Assembly (NCBI GenBank): GCA_913048145.1
Contig: CAJWVP010000138.1
Location: 1 to 7,636, forward strand
Direction of reading: 5' to 3'
Length of the DNA stretch: 7,636 nt
DNA from: an uncultured Rhodospirillaceae bacterium
GTDB taxonomy: Bacteria > Pseudomonadota > Alphaproteobacteria > Rhodospirillales > Casp-alpha2
Shown: positions 7,072 through 7,636 of the stretch, in pieces
Position numbering within the stretch: position 1 is the first letter of the stretch
How the letters are laid out: each line of letters starts with the position of its first letter
Made by a program: the position numbers and the translations under genes
The notes under the pieces: model-generated
What the model was told of the DNA's origin: nothing
What the model saw: only the letters and a program-made list of their open reading frames with translations
The model's database searches: none

Positions 7072-7474
7072 TCGCCGTGACGTGGAGATTTCCTGGGGCG
7101 ACTGCGACCCTGCGGACATCGTCTACTTTCCGAACTATTTTCGCTGGTTCGACGCCTCGACGGCGCATCATTTCGCCACTGCAGGCCTACCGAAGCCGGA
7201 GCTGATCCGCCGATACAACGTGGTTGGTTTTCCCATGGTGGACACTAATGCGAGGTTCCATGTGCCATCCAAGCACGGTGAAATAGTGACCATCGAAACC
7301 CAGATTACGCGTTTTGGCCGCTCGAGTTTCGATGTGGAACATCGGCTTTTGCGAGGTGAGACACTAGCTGTGGAAGGATTTGAAAAACGCGTACTCGTGC
7401 AAAAGAAGGGAGACGGAGATGGGATTCAGTCAATCGCAATCCCACAAGAAGTCATCGCCTTGTTTGAGGATTAA
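7061..7474 (+). CDS. Acyl-CoA thioesterase, 4-hydroxybenzoyl-CoA thioesterase (4HBT) hot-dog family
   Basis: Hydrolyses an acyl- or aryl-CoA to the free acid and CoA. The 137 residues are a single hot-dog domain, about the length of the Pseudomonas CBS-3 4-hydroxybenzoyl-CoA thioesterase (141). WGDCDPADIVYFPNYFRWFD at residues 12-31 contains the signature of that family; D16 aligns with its catalytic Asp17. Residue 19 is Asp where the CBS-3 enzyme has Gly. There is no signal peptide, so it is cytoplasmic. GAGG at 7051-7054 precedes the ATG by six bases and lies inside iorB. The 11-base overlap with iorB implies co-translation, and the likely substrate is the arylacetyl-CoA made by IorAB; this is inference from context. 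A YbgC-like housekeeping thioesterase is less likely because no tol-pal genes are nearby. Confidence 0.93.
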   Translation: MLVSRRDVEISWGDCDPADIVYFPNYFRWFDASTAHHFATAGLPKPELIRRYNVVGFPMVDTNARFHVPSKHGEIVTIETQITRFGRSSFDVEHRLLRGETLAVEGFEKRVLVQKKGDGDGIQSIAIPQEVIALFED

Positions 7475-7636
7475 GCCTGAGCGGCGCTCGAGGAAACCTA
7501 TTAGAACGGCGGAGATTCCTGCCACGCCAGAATGTCGATGGCACCAGGTGATCTGACGGGACTTAGCGCCGCAGTTGAGCTTCTCGGGTTAACGCCGCAA
7601 GACGGTAGAAACCGTGCGCCATCTTGGAAAAGGGTG
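7475..7636. other. Downstream end region, no confident gene
   Basis: A plus-strand frame starts at ATG 7532 and stays open to the window edge (35 codons, beginning MSMAPGDLTGLSAAVELLGL), but its Shine-Dalgarno site is poor and the protein is not recognised. Two minus-strand frames also enter from the right edge and stop at 7563-7565 (ending LTREAQLRR) and near 7501-7503 (ending LAWQESPPF). Either could be the tail of a convergent gene. The sequence in hand does not decide between them. Confidence 0.3.

Noticed and set aside
7479..7489. GAGCG-G-CGCTC palindrome just after the thioesterase stop, considered as a terminator
   Set aside because: The stem is only 4-5 bp with almost no loop, and no T-run follows.

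Overview
The window looks like part of a proteobacterial chromosome, most likely an alphaproteobacterium and less likely a betaproteobacterium. The codons favour G or C at the third position. The gene content points the same way: a Bug/TctC-type binding protein, LysR regulation, and a two-subunit indolepyruvate oxidoreductase whose second subunit carries the C-terminal extension typical of proteobacteria. No RNA gene, CRISPR array, complete insertion sequence or phage gene was seen.

Left block (1-2754). A periplasmic solute-binding protein of the Bug/TctC family runs leftward and leaves the window just before its expected end. A LysR-type regulator is divergent from it. The 135-bp gap between them holds two face-to-face promoter candidates and three alternating copies of AAATCAT/ATGATTT, which is a good candidate operator. 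A two-domain carboxymuconolactone-decarboxylase-like protein converges on the regulator, and the two stop codons overlap. This has the layout of a small regulated carboxylate uptake and catabolism unit.

Middle gap (2755-3385). No intact gene is evident. Part of it reads like coding sequence split over different frames, probably a decayed gene that I cannot name. Just upstream of the next operon lie an 8-bp inverted repeat and a 27-bp near-perfect palindrome.

Right block (3386-7474). Three tightly overlapping genes form an operon. iorA encodes the thiamine-pyrophosphate and iron-sulfur subunit, and iorB the gamma subunit plus DUF6537. The third gene is a hot-dog thioesterase of the 4-hydroxybenzoyl-CoA thioesterase type. 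Family knowledge says IorAB oxidatively decarboxylates arylpyruvates (from Trp, Phe or Tyr) to arylacetyl-CoA and reduces ferredoxin. The thioesterase would then plausibly release the free arylacetate, for example indoleacetate or phenylacetate. The last 162 bases hold no gene that can be called with confidence.

The most noteworthy points are the Asp-for-Cys substitution in the first cluster motif of IorA, the translationally coupled thioesterase, the palindrome ahead of iorA, and the LysR operator array. None of this amounts to a clearly new system; it is mainly a well-formed catabolic locus with some unusual details.
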